This document shows, in pieces, positions 1 to 9,327 of a stretch of DNA of 37,435 bases. Both the position numbers and the translations under genes were made by a program. Position 1 is the stretch's first letter; every line of letters begins with the position of its first letter. The stretch spans positions 1 to 37,435 of the forward strand of contig DULF01000138.1 of assembly GCA_012840535.1 (NCBI GenBank), read 5' to 3'. The notes under the pieces were generated by a model, which saw only the letters and a program-made list of their open reading frames with translations, was not told the origin of the DNA and did no database searches. Source of the DNA: Clostridiaceae bacterium (GTDB lineage Bacteria; Bacillota; Clostridia; Acetivibrionales; DUMB01).

Positions 1-98
1 CACAAATCTTCAAAAAATAACTTTATTTATTTCTAATTATATAAGACAGAATACGAAAGAATAAAGTCACAATATAGTAAACTTGAGCTTTAGTTGTA

Positions 99-959
99 TT
101 ATTTTGTAAAGAAAACTACATCCCCCAACTTCGCTCCTGCAACATATGCCACACATTCACATTTTATCTTTAAAAGGAAAAAAGCTTTTCCTTTTACATT
201 ATCATCCTGTTCAAGAGATTCATAATTTGCCTGGCCTTTTGCAATAATCAGATTTGCATTATAAAGGGTATTAATAAATTCCTCCGGCGTCCTCTCAAGG
301 CATACACCGAGATACTTTGAACCATTGGTGATAACTCTTGCCACCTTGTCCATTCCAACATAGATGGCATCTTCTATTGTTGCGTCATTTAATATAGGAG
401 CTCCCTTAACCACATATGTAACCTGCTTGCCAAGCCTTGTGAGTTCTTCCACGAGTAATTTGTCAAATACTATTTCTCCTGAATTGTCGCCTAATAACAA
501 AACCTCCTGAACCTCTTCCAGCTTTCTTCTGAAAAGCTCATAATGGTCTATTGAGAAACCGGTACCCATGCTGTGGGCCAATGCTTCATGGATATCAAAA
601 CTCCTGCTGATACCCAAATCGATTATATTTCCTGCAACGGCAATTTTCAATGCGTCATAAAGCCTGTCATCTGAATCCTCAATTTTTTGCTTAAGTCCGG
701 TATATAGTTCCAGGGCAAGATCATTTGACTGCTTTTTTATCTCTTTATAAGGGTCATCAATACCTATCAGCTCATATGTTTTCAATAATGTTTTTGAGGA
801 GTTTACAGCCGGTGTATCCTCCGTGTCAAATGTCTTCACATAATCCATTAATTCATATATTACTTCATGCATTTTATTTTCATCTTCAATCCCTGCAATC
901 CTCATACAGGATACCGCTTGCCTTAAGTAACAGTATACGCAATCAATACTTGATTTCAC
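99..959 (-). CDS. DUF89 / ARMT1-like metal-dependent phosphatase family protein
   Basis: The product (about 286 residues) matches the DUF89 family, whose members are metal-dependent damage-control phosphatases acting on phosphorylated metabolites. A CVYC pair near residue 10 is typical of the bacterial/archaeal subgroup. The GDNSGEIVFD motif in mid-protein is the family metal-binding signature, and KGQANYE is the second conserved block. No signal peptide or membrane segment is seen, so it is probably cytoplasmic. I prefer the GTG start at 959 over the upstream TTG at 965, because the AAGGGG ribosome-binding site is about 8 nt from the GTG and only 2 nt from the TTG. It is a lone gene on the minus strand, separated from the rhamnosidase by 235 bp with a terminator. 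The family assignment is firm; the physiological substrate cannot be told. Confidence 0.85.
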   Translation of the reverse strand: MKSSIDCVYCYLRQAVSCMRIAGIEDENKMHEVIYELMDYVKTFDTEDTPAVNSSKTLLKTYELIGIDDPYKEIKKQSNDLALELYTGLKQKIEDSDDRLYDALKIAVAGNIIDLGISRSFDIHEALAHSMGTGFSIDHYELFRRKLEEVQEVLLLGDNSGEIVFDKLLVEELTRLGKQVTYVVKGAPILNDATIEDAIYVGMDKVARVITNGSKYLGVCLERTPEEFINTLYNANLIIAKGQANYESLEQDDNVKGKAFFLLKIKCECVAYVAGAKLGDVVFFTK

Positions 960-997
960 TGCCAATTCCCCTTTTTCATTGTAAATTATAAGACTAT

Positions 998-1037
998 ATT
1001 ATAAGTTAAAATACTATAAACTCAACGCATTTGTCAA
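998..1037 (-). promoter_or_regulatory. Candidate promoter of the DUF89 gene
   Basis: On the minus strand a perfect TATAAT lies at 1003-998, with TTGAGT 16 nt upstream (1025-1020). A consensus TTGACA lies further up at 1037-1032 but is too far from this -10 box. The position about 40 nt before the gene start is reasonable. Assigned by eye only. Confidence 0.35.
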
Positions 1038-1044
1038 ACGGTAC

Positions 1045-1069
1045 AAAAAAAGAGAGTAAAAATACTCTC
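1045..1069 (-). terminator. Intrinsic terminator of the rhamnosidase/ABC operon
   Basis: A hairpin with stem GAGAGTA/TACTCTC (1052-1069, loop of 4) is followed on the minus strand by a run of seven T residues. It sits about 125 nt after the stop codon of the GH78 gene and before the DUF89 gene, so it would end the leftward sugar-utilisation operon. Confidence 0.7.
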
Positions 1070-1193
1070 CAGATTATTGGTATTCTATTTAATTACTGAT
1101 TATCTTGGCTCTTAGGGCCATTCATGTTTTCCTTCAGCGGTTTTACCCTGAATAGCCCGGCCTTCGGTCAGTTTTTCAAAAAATGAAGCAGCA

Positions 1194-3929
1194 TTAATCG
1201 TTTTTATAGATTTTCCCTTCCAGTATAGTCCATTTGCCGCTCCCTATTTCCTGGTCCCCTGTTATGACAGCCGTCATTCCGTGAGGAATTGTTACGTAAA
1301 GTTTTAACCCTTCTTTTGTTTTCTCCCAATTCACTTCCAGTTTACCATATAAGGTCTCATAAGAAAACTCGACAAAATCAAGACCTTCCGTCATTTCAGG
1401 GTGGATTCTCACTTTCCTGAATCCCGGTTCTAACCTTTCAACTCCAGCTATTCTTCGGAATATAAAGTCACATACGCACCCAAAAGCATAATGGTTGAAA
1501 CTTGACCCTTTGACATTGCCTTTTTCATCAATGCCGTCCCATTCTTCCCATATGGTGGTAGCTCCCTTTTTCACTTCATAAAGCCAGGACGGGCAGCTTT
1601 CCTGATAGAGTACTTTATACGCGGTCTCCCGGTACCCGGTATCCCACAATACATCCAGTAGAAACGGCGTGGAGAGAAATCCGGTTGCCAGGTGGTATTG
1701 GTTGGCTTCTACCAGTTCGTTCAGTCTATTTGCAAAAGTTGCTTTTTCTTCCCCTTCCACCATCCCAAAAGCGATCGCCATGACATACAAACCCTGCAGC
1801 TCGGTAGTTAGGCGCTTTTCTTTGGTGATATAAAACATGTGAAAGGCATTTTTTATATTTTCTTTCAATTCCGCGTAGTAGCGTGCCCTGTCTTCCTTTC
1901 CGAGAGTTTTGGCCACCTCTGTCATTACGCATGCTTCCCTAAAATAATACAGGGAAGCTGTAATCTCCTTGCTCAATTTTATACCTTCTTCTTTGTCAAT
2001 GCCGGGCATAAGCCAGTCACCCCAGTGAAAACCCGTGTTCCAAAGGTATTTCTGGTATTTCCCTGAGCCAAATTTCCTATAGTACTGTTCGGGCATGGTT
2101 TCCGCCGCACAGACAGATACATAATCCATCCATTTTTCCATGGCCTCAAAATTCTCCTCCAGGAAACGGATATCTCCATAGGCATTGTACATGTCGCACG
2201 GTATGAAAATAATGGCATCTCCCCAGCCTGCCGACGTCCAGCCCGGATTGGGTTCAAGCTCCGAATAGGCAACGGTATAAGGAACCACAATAGGAACCTG
2301 GCCCCTTTTGAGTTGCTCGAGGCGGCATTGCTCAAGCCATCTGAGGAAAAATCCCGAGACGTCCTGGAACCAGGCGGCAGTGGTGCAATAAATCTGTGCG
2401 TCTCCTGTAAAGCCTCCCCTTTCCCTTTGGGGACAATCCGTCGGAATAGAAATCATGTTCCCGCGCTGGCTCCAGTATGTATTACTGACCAACCGGTTTA
2501 GATCAGGATTGCTGCTCCTGAAACTGCATGTATCTTTTAATGCAGTTTGCAACACCACCGAGGACAAATTGCATAGTCTGGGTTTATTCTTCATTCCGCT
2601 GATTTTAATATAACGGTATCCCTGGAAAGAAAACTTCGGTTCATACAGGTATGTACCTTCCTTCCCAAGCTTTACATAGTCGGTCTGAACATGATACGGA
2701 CACCGCGTAACCGGATTTAAAATATCACCGCTTCCGTCCGGGTTTAAAATTTCACTGCATTCTATTTTTATTAATCTTCCTTCTTCATTCTCAAACCGGA
2801 TCCTTACCTTTCCCGCATGCACCTGTCCAAAATCTGCCACGTAACTTCCGTCTTTCAGTTCATGAAGCTCAATCGCAGGAAGCACTTCTACCTCCTCAAT
2901 GCACTCACCTTTCTGTGGCATCAGCACATCCTTGCTGTATTCCCTTGCAACTGTACCGTAGCATTTCGCTTCCTGCTGTAAATCCAAGTATTCTCCCACA
3001 AACATGTCCGCGTACAGCAATGGCCCTGTATACGCTTTAAAGCTTTCATCACTGACGGTTTCCTGTTTTCTTCCGTCTTTATACCATATTTCCGCCTGCA
3101 TGATCAGCGAGGGTCTTTTTCCGTATAAATGGTTGCGCCCGGGAATTCCCTGGGCATGACCGACGTACCATCCATCACCCAGCAAAATATCAAAGCAGTT
3201 TATTCCCTGCCTTATGAATCCGGTCAGATCATAGGTCTGGTAATATATACACTTGTCATAAGCCGTAAAATCCGGTGCCAGTGCACATTGGCCGACTTTT
3301 TTCCCATTGAGGTTCAGTTCATAAAGGCCTCTTGCAGTAATATAAACACGGGCTTTCTCTATTTCGCCCTGTACCTGAAATTCTTTTTTTAAATATGGAA
3401 TCCTCCGAAGCCCCTGGTCTTCGTCCGGATAGCCCTCCATGTCTTCCGTCATGTGCTCCGGATCTTTATAAAGGTCCTTTACCGGCAGCCAAAATTGCCT
3501 GCATACTGCATCTGCGTCTTTATAGAAATCTTCATCGGCTTCAATCCACTTCCCTTTCCAGTACAAAGAATTTAAGAGAGCTGTTTCAAAGGATGCCGTT
3601 TCGCTCCAGTCAGTCCATGCCTCTTCTGCAGCCTCACAGTAAACACAGCATCTCACCCGCCAGTAGTACCTCGTTTTCTCCTCCAGGACGGACTTCCATT
3701 CTGCCTGCTGTTGGGAAGAGTCTTCCAAGAGGTCGTAAACAATAGAATGTCCTTTAAAAGTTTCTTTCGTTGCAACCTGCAGATGGAATTTTGTCTGCCG
3801 TACGTTCCTCTCCTCTCCGGTCAGCTTCCACCGGAAAAAAGGGTAGCAGCAGGACGTCCCAATGGGATTTACAAGACCGTTACACAGTAAACCATCTACC
3901 CTGAGACCGAACTTTTCCATGGTTTGCAT
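1194..3929 (-). CDS. Alpha-L-rhamnosidase, GH78 family
   Basis: This 911-residue protein has GH78 architecture: an N-terminal fibronectin-like domain (about 10-115), beta-sandwich domains carrying the DGWYVGH motif (about 120-350 and on to 470), then an (alpha/alpha)6 barrel. The barrel contains the family signature DCPQRERGGFTGD (498-510; E503 is the likely general acid) and TTIWEEWDGID (791-801; E795 is the likely general base), followed by a C-terminal beta-sandwich. GH78 enzymes hydrolyse terminal alpha-L-rhamnosides with inversion. There is no signal peptide, so it should act in the cytoplasm on imported oligosaccharides. It is the last gene of the regulator/transporter operon, 38 nt after the permease, with GGAGGAG 9 nt before ATG. 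The family is firm; linkage preference (pectic, flavonoid or other) is unknown. Confidence 0.93.
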   Translation of the reverse strand: MQTMEKFGLRVDGLLCNGLVNPIGTSCCYPFFRWKLTGEERNVRQTKFHLQVATKETFKGHSIVYDLLEDSSQQQAEWKSVLEEKTRYYWRVRCCVYCEAAEEAWTDWSETASFETALLNSLYWKGKWIEADEDFYKDADAVCRQFWLPVKDLYKDPEHMTEDMEGYPDEDQGLRRIPYLKKEFQVQGEIEKARVYITARGLYELNLNGKKVGQCALAPDFTAYDKCIYYQTYDLTGFIRQGINCFDILLGDGWYVGHAQGIPGRNHLYGKRPSLIMQAEIWYKDGRKQETVSDESFKAYTGPLLYADMFVGEYLDLQQEAKCYGTVAREYSKDVLMPQKGECIEEVEVLPAIELHELKDGSYVADFGQVHAGKVRIRFENEEGRLIKIECSEILNPDGSGDILNPVTRCPYHVQTDYVKLGKEGTYLYEPKFSFQGYRYIKISGMKNKPRLCNLSSVVLQTALKDTCSFRSSNPDLNRLVSNTYWSQRGNMISIPTDCPQRERGGFTGDAQIYCTTAAWFQDVSGFFLRWLEQCRLEQLKRGQVPIVVPYTVAYSELEPNPGWTSAGWGDAIIFIPCDMYNAYGDIRFLEENFEAMEKWMDYVSVCAAETMPEQYYRKFGSGKYQKYLWNTGFHWGDWLMPGIDKEEGIKLSKEITASLYYFREACVMTEVAKTLGKEDRARYYAELKENIKNAFHMFYITKEKRLTTELQGLYVMAIAFGMVEGEEKATFANRLNELVEANQYHLATGFLSTPFLLDVLWDTGYRETAYKVLYQESCPSWLYEVKKGATTIWEEWDGIDEKGNVKGSSFNHYAFGCVCDFIFRRIAGVERLEPGFRKVRIHPEMTEGLDFVEFSYETLYGKLEVNWEKTKEGLKLYVTIPHGMTAVITGDQEIGSGKWTILEGKIYKND

Positions 3930-3967
3930 GATCTTACTCTCCTCCCTCTTATATAATGGTTTGCATC

Positions 3968-4852
3968 CTATCCCTTCACGCTTCCCAGCACTAAACCTTT
4001 CATAAAGTACTTCTGCAGAAACGGATATACCATCAGAATAGGTAAAGCGGTTAAAAAGACCTGTGCCGCTTTAAATGTTCTATCAGACACCTTCTGGATC
4101 TTTTCCATCTCTTCCAGAGACATGGTCAGGTTTACAGTAGTGACGATAACAGTTTGAAGGTAGCTCTGCAAAGGATAGTTCTCCATTTTATTCATATATA
4201 GGATACCATCAAACCATGAATTCCAGTGTCCAATTAAAATAAACAATGAAACTGTGGCTAAAGCCGGCTTTGACAGTGGAATGTAAATAGAGTACAAGAC
4301 TTTCCAATAATCTGCTCCATCAATAAACGCCGCTTCTTCAATCTCATTCGGCAGTTCCCGGAAGAAATTCATTAGCAGGATCACATTTAATACACTGACC
4401 GCACTGGGAAGTACCAATGCCCAGATGGTATCCAGAAGGCCAAGATATTTGATCAGCATATAAGTGGGTATGATACCTCCACTAAAAATAATGGAAAAAA
4501 CAAAGAATACAGAATAGGCGTTTCTCCACTTAAATACTGTACTTCTCCTTGAAAGTGGAAAAGCTGTTAAAACAGCCAGAATGATATTAATAAAATAACC
4601 AAGAATGACACGTTTAATCGAAACAAAAAATGCTGTGATAAATTCATTTTTACCTAGCGCATATTTATAGGAATCCACCGTAAAATCAACCGGCCAGAAC
4701 TTCACAAGGCCCCCAGCTGCTGCAGATTTACTACTCAGTGATATGGCCAGGACATTGATCATTGGTGCTATGCATAGAAATGCCACAAGACCAAGAAACA
4801 GGTAGTTAAAAACTAGAAATACTTTTCGCCCGGTTGTCTCTCGAATAACCAT
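3968..4852 (-). CDS. Carbohydrate ABC transporter permease (CUT1, LplC/YtcP-like)
   Basis: This 294-residue integral membrane protein has about six transmembrane segments. The first is near residues 12-35 (VFLVFNYLFLGLVAFLC). The binding-protein-dependent transport EAA loop is seen as EAAFIDGADYWKVLYSIYIPLSKPAL near residues 170-200. It is the second permease of a di/oligosaccharide importer of the LplABC/YtcP type and would pair with the permease encoded 14 nt upstream. The GGGGG ribosome-binding site precedes ATG by 6 nt. No ATPase gene is present in the locus, as is common for this subfamily, which borrows an MsmK-type ATPase encoded elsewhere. The substrate is probably a rhamnose-containing oligosaccharide, inferred from neighbours only. 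Confidence 0.93.
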   Translation of the reverse strand: MVIRETTGRKVFLVFNYLFLGLVAFLCIAPMINVLAISLSSKSAAAGGLVKFWPVDFTVDSYKYALGKNEFITAFFVSIKRVILGYFINIILAVLTAFPLSRRSTVFKWRNAYSVFFVFSIIFSGGIIPTYMLIKYLGLLDTIWALVLPSAVSVLNVILLMNFFRELPNEIEEAAFIDGADYWKVLYSIYIPLSKPALATVSLFILIGHWNSWFDGILYMNKMENYPLQSYLQTVIVTTVNLTMSLEEMEKIQKVSDRTFKAAQVFLTALPILMVYPFLQKYFMKGLVLGSVKG

Positions 4853-4866
4853 GTAAATCCCCCTTT

Positions 4867-5763
4867 TTATAGTACGCGGTAACCAGCATATTTGTAAGCA
4901 AGCTTGTTGGACAGCATAATAAACATAAAGGACACCACCGATTTGAAAAGCCCAACCGCTGTAGCTACGCCATATTGTGCATTCACCATTCCGATTCTGT
5001 ACACAAAGGTGTCAATAATATCTCCCGTTCTGTATACCAGGGGACTGTATAGAGTAAATATCTGTTCAAAGCCAGCGTTTAAAACATTTCCAAGACTTAA
5101 AACCGCCATGAGCGTAATGATTGGAACAATGCCCGGCAAAGTAATATGTATGGTCCTCTTCCAATGGCCCGCTCCGTCAATGATAGCAGCTTCATACAGC
5201 CCAGGATCTATATTCGTAAGTGCTGCAAGGTATACTACAGTGCTGTATCCAAAATTTTTCCATACATCGCTAATTACCATCGTATATGGAAATACTTTAT
5301 CATCTCCTAAAAAGAAGATGGGTTCTATTCCTAAAATACCCAAAAATTTATTGACAATTCCATCAGAAGGTGACAATACATCGATTAATATACCGCCAAG
5401 GATAACCCACGAAAGAAAGTACGGCAAAAATACCACCGTCTGAACTGTTCTTTTAAAGATCTTATTCCCCACCTCATTCAAAAGAAGAGAAATAATAATA
5501 GGAACAATGAGGCCCGCAATGATTTTCATTATTGCGATATACACTGTATTCCACAAAACCTGAAAGGTATTTGGCATATCCAGAAGATATATAAAATTCT
5601 CCAGTCCCACCCATTTTGATTTAAATATTCCTCTAGCCGGAACAAATTTTTGAAATGCTATTACAATACCCAGCATTGGAATGTAACTGAAAATCAGCGT
5701 AAAAATAACACCAGGCAGTAACATTAAATGCAAAGGCAATTGTTGTAGTGATTTTCTTTTCAC
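4867..5763 (-). CDS. Carbohydrate ABC transporter permease (CUT1, LplB-like)
   Basis: This 298-residue membrane protein has about six transmembrane helices; the N-terminal helix LHLMLLPGVIFTLIFSYIPMLG is characteristic of LplB/YtfP-type permeases. The EAA loop appears as EAAIIDGAGHWKRTIHITLPGIVP around residues 190-215. It forms the membrane channel together with the downstream permease and receives substrate from the lipoprotein encoded upstream. The start is GTG at 5763 behind a GTGAGG ribosome-binding site. A hairpin lies between this gene and the binding-protein gene and probably lowers permease expression relative to the binding protein. Confidence 0.93.
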   Translation of the reverse strand: MKRKSLQQLPLHLMLLPGVIFTLIFSYIPMLGIVIAFQKFVPARGIFKSKWVGLENFIYLLDMPNTFQVLWNTVYIAIMKIIAGLIVPIIISLLLNEVGNKIFKRTVQTVVFLPYFLSWVILGGILIDVLSPSDGIVNKFLGILGIEPIFFLGDDKVFPYTMVISDVWKNFGYSTVVYLAALTNIDPGLYEAAIIDGAGHWKRTIHITLPGIVPIITLMAVLSLGNVLNAGFEQIFTLYSPLVYRTGDIIDTFVYRIGMVNAQYGVATAVGLFKSVVSFMFIMLSNKLAYKYAGYRVL

Positions 5764-5793
5764 AAAAAAACCTCACTCTCCACTATTAAAATA

Positions 5794-5823
5794 TGAGAAG
5801 AGGTGCATTTGATTGCACCCTCT
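5794..5823 (-). terminator. Intercistronic hairpin between binding-protein and permease genes
   Basis: An inverted repeat pairs GGTGCA with TGCACC and continues outward through GAG/CTC with a bulge. Read on the minus strand it is followed by ATATTTT, a weak U-tract. Such hairpins after solute-binding-protein genes commonly stabilise the upstream mRNA or cause partial termination. Either role is possible here. Confidence 0.45.
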
Positions 5824-5859
5824 CGATAACCTTTAATTCTTGTTTTTATCTTTGTCTGA

Positions 5860-7554
5860 TCATTCTGCAAATCTTTCGTTTACTTCCTTGGTGATCTGGT
5901 CACCGCCAAGTTTCTTCCAGTCAGATACAAATTTATCAAATTCATCGATCGGATCTCCAAGGACAATCCTGGTAAATACTTCTTCCTCTCTTTGGTTCAA
6001 TGTAGCCATTTTTTCTGACATTGTATCGGTAGGTGCTCCGTAAAAAGCATCATAAATCAAATTATTGTTTTGTATATATTTATGGATGATCTCAAAAGCC
6101 GAAGTTTCTAATCCAAAGATTGCCGCTGCCGGCCACTGGGGTCTCTCACCCTGCTGATACCGGAGAATTCTACCATAGTTTGTTTTTTCTTCCGGAGTTA
6201 TGAGCACTGACTCATCCCCTGTTTTCAAAGCTTCCTTGATATTCAAATGCATTTGTAGATTTTTATTTGGAGCATTAAAGTTAATAAAAGAATAATTTAG
6301 GATTATTGATTCACCTTCTACAGTAACATAATTGATGTCATAATTAGGGCTGTTAGGATCAATCTTATCTACATAAAAGTTGGTGAGTTTTATAAGCGCC
6401 TCCGGATACTTACAGTCCTTGTTGACCGCACAATAGTTAACAACCGGTACAGACGTCATAGGTACAGCCAACCTATCATCAACAGAAGGTATAGGAACTG
6501 GAATCCATTCTGCATCAAGATTTTGATTTATGTTATCCAACAAAGGATACAATGGATTAAACATAAAACCAAACAGGATTCCCACCTTATCTGATACCAC
6601 ATCTTCTACTACTTTGGCGGTATCCTTTACACCGAACTCTTTATCAATAATTCCATCCTTATAAAGCTTCTGCAGCTGCAAAAGTGCATCCTTAACCTCA
6701 GGTTGTATACTTCCATATGCTAAATTTCCTGAAGAATCCTTTATCCAAGCCTTCGGATATGCATGAAAACCATTAAAGAAACCTTTTAACCCTCCTACAG
6801 CCTCCGTTGGAATGAGAAAGTTTTTAGACATGGCAATGCCATAAGTATCATTTTTATTATTCCCATCCGGATCGTTTTTGGTAAAAGCTTCAGCCATGGC
6901 AATGATGTCCTGCATAGTTTTCGGCTCGTTTAAGCCTAACTTCTTTGCCCAGTCCGCCCTGTACCAAAGTATAGGAATTTGTCCATGTGATGAGTCCATG
7001 CAAGGTATCGCCATCAGCCTGCCACCTATTTTCGCTGTGTTAAAGCTTACCGGATCCTGATTTGAAATATCTTTTACCATTGGTGAAGCATATTTCTCAT
7101 AAACTTCTGTTAAATCATGCAACTGGTCATTTTCCGCCAGGTCTTTTAACTGTTTGCTGGGGACTACCATCAAATCGGGTAAGTCACCGGAAGAAATAGC
7201 TACATTTAATTTTTGTTCAAATTGAGTGTCCGGTACCACCCAAACGTATTTTATTTTTATACCCAACTCATTTTCCCAGCCTCTTGTCCAAATATTATTG
7301 TCAATCGTGTCTCCATCGAAAAATTCCATGCTAGCGTCTTGAGACCTCCATGCCGTCAATTCTATAACCGGGTCATACTTCCCCAGAGGATCGACAATTT
7401 CTTCTGTGTCGGATGTATTCTCACCCGGTACACTACTTGTCGAAGTGCTCGTAGTCTCTTCTTTTGTGTCCTTTGATCCACAGGCTGTCAGAGAGAAAAG
7501 CATTGATAATGCAATCAAAAGAGAAATTACTTTCATTGCAAGTGACTTTTTCAT
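5860..7554 (-). CDS. Extracellular solute-binding lipoprotein of sugar ABC transporter (LplA/YtcQ-like)
   Basis: This 564-residue family-1 solute-binding protein begins with a lipoprotein signal peptide: KK, a hydrophobic core, then lipobox LTAC with C25 as the lipidated cysteine. An acidic Ser/Thr-rich linker (about 28-52) follows, as in surface lipoproteins. The body (WRSQDASMEFF..., GDLPDLMVV, WYRADWAKKLGL) is typical of the large (about 550-residue) LplA group that binds oligosaccharides. It would deliver substrate to the two permeases encoded downstream. The AAAGGAGG ribosome-binding site is strong. Its 5-prime spacer and the end of the upstream regulator gene are duplicated in inverted orientation at 11479-11652. 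The ligand is not deducible from sequence; the neighbouring enzymes suggest a rhamnoside. Confidence 0.93.
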   Translation of the reverse strand: MKKSLAMKVISLLIALSMLFSLTACGSKDTKEETTSTSTSSVPGENTSDTEEIVDPLGKYDPVIELTAWRSQDASMEFFDGDTIDNNIWTRGWENELGIKIKYVWVVPDTQFEQKLNVAISSGDLPDLMVVPSKQLKDLAENDQLHDLTEVYEKYASPMVKDISNQDPVSFNTAKIGGRLMAIPCMDSSHGQIPILWYRADWAKKLGLNEPKTMQDIIAMAEAFTKNDPDGNNKNDTYGIAMSKNFLIPTEAVGGLKGFFNGFHAYPKAWIKDSSGNLAYGSIQPEVKDALLQLQKLYKDGIIDKEFGVKDTAKVVEDVVSDKVGILFGFMFNPLYPLLDNINQNLDAEWIPVPIPSVDDRLAVPMTSVPVVNYCAVNKDCKYPEALIKLTNFYVDKIDPNSPNYDINYVTVEGESIILNYSFINFNAPNKNLQMHLNIKEALKTGDESVLITPEEKTNYGRILRYQQGERPQWPAAAIFGLETSAFEIIHKYIQNNNLIYDAFYGAPTDTMSEKMATLNQREEEVFTRIVLGDPIDEFDKFVSDWKKLGGDQITKEVNERFAE

Positions 7555-7560
7555 AGTTTT

Positions 7561-7740
7561 CCTCCTTTTTTTGATGTCTCTTGTTGAAAATTATAGTCCA
7601 GGCAAAACTCTTTTCCTATTCCGATTTTTTTACTTCCTGGTGTTCTATTTACTTCTTTTATACATACTTCTGTATTCATGCGGTGTAAGCCCGGTATAGC
7701 TTTTGAAAAAATGGGTAAAGTATCTTGGAGAACTAAATCC
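7561..7740 (-). repeat. Inverted repeat arm A: regulator 3-prime end, spacer and RBS
   Basis: Read on the minus strand, this 180-bp stretch contains the last ~31 codons of the AraC-type regulator, the intergenic spacer and the ribosome-binding site of the binding-protein gene. It aligns without gaps to 11479-11598 on the plus strand with about 10 mismatches in the first 120 bases, and less tightly to 11652. A TATAAT box lies in the spacer (7595-7590). The longest identical block is about 28 nt. See the finding on an invertible segment. Confidence 0.9.
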
Positions 7741-9327
7741 GACTGCATCAGCGATATCCTGGATTTTTATATCCTCGTTCTCAAGGAATTCCTTTGACTT
7801 TTTGATTTTCATTTCAATGATATAATCGGAAAGCTTGATCCCGGTGACCTGCTTGAATAACCGGGAAAGATAGCTTGGATTGAAATATGCCTTCTCTGCC
7901 AGAGCATCCAAAGATAAATCTTCACCCAGGTTATCCTCAATATATTTCTTTATGTTTTCAATCACATATTCAGTTCTCAGGGTGTTTTCATTTTGACGGA
8001 TATCAAAAAGGTGCTCCCCTAATTCCAGGAGGTATTGCACGGCATCTTTCCAGGTTTCATGCTGGTCCACCCTCATCAATTTGTAGAGTCCGGTTTTAAA
8101 AGCCAGCTTTTCTGAGAGTTTAAGACGGTTTATATAGGACAGGAATACATTCGCAATGGAATAGTAAACTTCCATTGCCGGATAGGAATGCATGCTTTTT
8201 ACTTCTTTCAGGCATTCTGTCATGGATTCAAGCAATGAAAAAAATGGTCCCCTCTGTCCACGCTCAAGATATGTTTTTAAAAACTCCAGTTTCTGTGCCG
8301 CCAGCGGTGCGACATAAACATCGTTATTTTCCAGAACTGTCGCCCCGGACGAAATAATTTCATAACTTTTATCAGTTAATATGATTTCCGTCCCCAGGAT
8401 CATGCCGTCATTTAAAATGTCCTTTACCAAATTATATCTTTGGTGTATTTCATTGAGTGATACAGGTTCAGTGTCCAACACAAAAGATACAGTTACATCC
8501 AGTGATTCCCGGCATGATTTTTGCGCAAGTTCCAGCATCCCTTTCAGGATCTTGCAGGCATTTGCCCATTCCACCCTGTTGTTACGAACCGCTTCATCCC
8601 CTTCTGCATGCTTTAACTGGAAAATCCATGCCTGAAGGGATTTTTCAACGGATATCGGATACGATAGAAAATAATCCGGGATTAATTCATTTATAATTTG
8701 ATTTAGCGCATTGGAGTACTGAATCCACTCCATGGTCGGCAATTTTTCGGTCCCATGTATGTATCCCAATAAAACCAGAGAGTCGGCTTCGCAATCCAGG
8801 GCAATTTTCAGCTCGGTAAAGCGATTTCGGTTTATTTCCTCTTTACTAGCCGTTCCCTGCAGGATATCGGTCATGAATTCTTTCTGCAAAATCGGCAAGG
8901 CTGCATTCATATGCTCCCTTGCTTTGGCAAGGAGTTCTACGTCTTTAATCTGCCTTTCAATATCACTTACAGCCTTTTCCACTGCTTTTATGATCACTTC
9001 ATCTTCTTCTGTTTTAAGGATATAGCTAACATCTCCATACCGGTTGGCAGTATATATATAATCAAACTCATTATATGCCGTTAAAAAAATGACTTTGCAA
9101 ACCGGCCAGTTCCTTTTAATGTTTTCCAGCAGCTGTAAACCGTTGATCCCCGGCATCCTGATATCACTCAAAACGATATCTATTTTTCTGCTGTTTAAAT
9201 AATCAAGGGCTTCTTCTCCCGAGTATGCCTTGTATACCTGCAGGTCAAGGCTTGTGTCTTCCCAGAACAGGCTGCAAAGCCAGTCTACAATATCCGGCAT
9301 ATCATCAACTATCAATAAACTATACAT
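7645..9327 (-). CDS. Response regulator with REC and AraC-type HTH domains (YesN-like)
   Basis: This response regulator of about 560 residues has an N-terminal receiver domain (LLIVDD acid pocket; phospho-acceptor Asp in the LSDIRMPG motif near residue 55), a long middle region, and a C-terminal AraC/XylS DNA-binding domain of two helix-turn-helix units (LSLDALAEKAYFNPSYLSRLF, then IQDIADAVGFSSPRYFTHFF). With the upstream kinase it forms a YesMN-type two-component system that normally activates adjacent sugar-transport genes. It overlaps the kinase gene by 8 nt. GTG 9336, ATG 9330 and ATG 9327 are all possible starts; I chose 9327 because MYSLLIVDD is the usual form and it lies 8 nt from GAAGG. 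Its final codons are duplicated at 11479-11565. Confidence 0.93.
   Translation of the reverse strand: MYSLLIVDDMPDIVDWLCSLFWEDTSLDLQVYKAYSGEEALDYLNSRKIDIVLSDIRMPGINGLQLLENIKRNWPVCKVIFLTAYNEFDYIYTANRYGDVSYILKTEEDEVIIKAVEKAVSDIERQIKDVELLAKAREHMNAALPILQKEFMTDILQGTASKEEINRNRFTELKIALDCEADSLVLLGYIHGTEKLPTMEWIQYSNALNQIINELIPDYFLSYPISVEKSLQAWIFQLKHAEGDEAVRNNRVEWANACKILKGMLELAQKSCRESLDVTVSFVLDTEPVSLNEIHQRYNLVKDILNDGMILGTEIILTDKSYEIISSGATVLENNDVYVAPLAAQKLEFLKTYLERGQRGPFFSLLESMTECLKEVKSMHSYPAMEVYYSIANVFLSYINRLKLSEKLAFKTGLYKLMRVDQHETWKDAVQYLLELGEHLFDIRQNENTLRTEYVIENIKKYIEDNLGEDLSLDALAEKAYFNPSYLSRLFKQVTGIKLSDYIIEMKIKKSKEFLENEDIKIQDIADAVGFSSPRYFTHFFKSYTGLTPHEYRSMYKRSK

Noticed and set aside
1080-1190. Possible coding remnant downstream of GH78
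   Set aside because: A short minus-strand frame (LTEGRAIQGKTAEGKHEWP) has plausible codons, but it is too short and matches no family I know.
3919-3965. Repeated ATGCAAACCAT before and at the GH78 start
   Set aside because: An 11-nt repeat around a start codon is too short to interpret and may be chance.
7406-7699. Small plus-strand frame resembling a hydrophobic peptide, with a look-alike antisense at 11520-11720
   Set aside because: The similarity of the two frames is caused by the inverted DNA repeat; both are antisense to the regulator tail and spacer.
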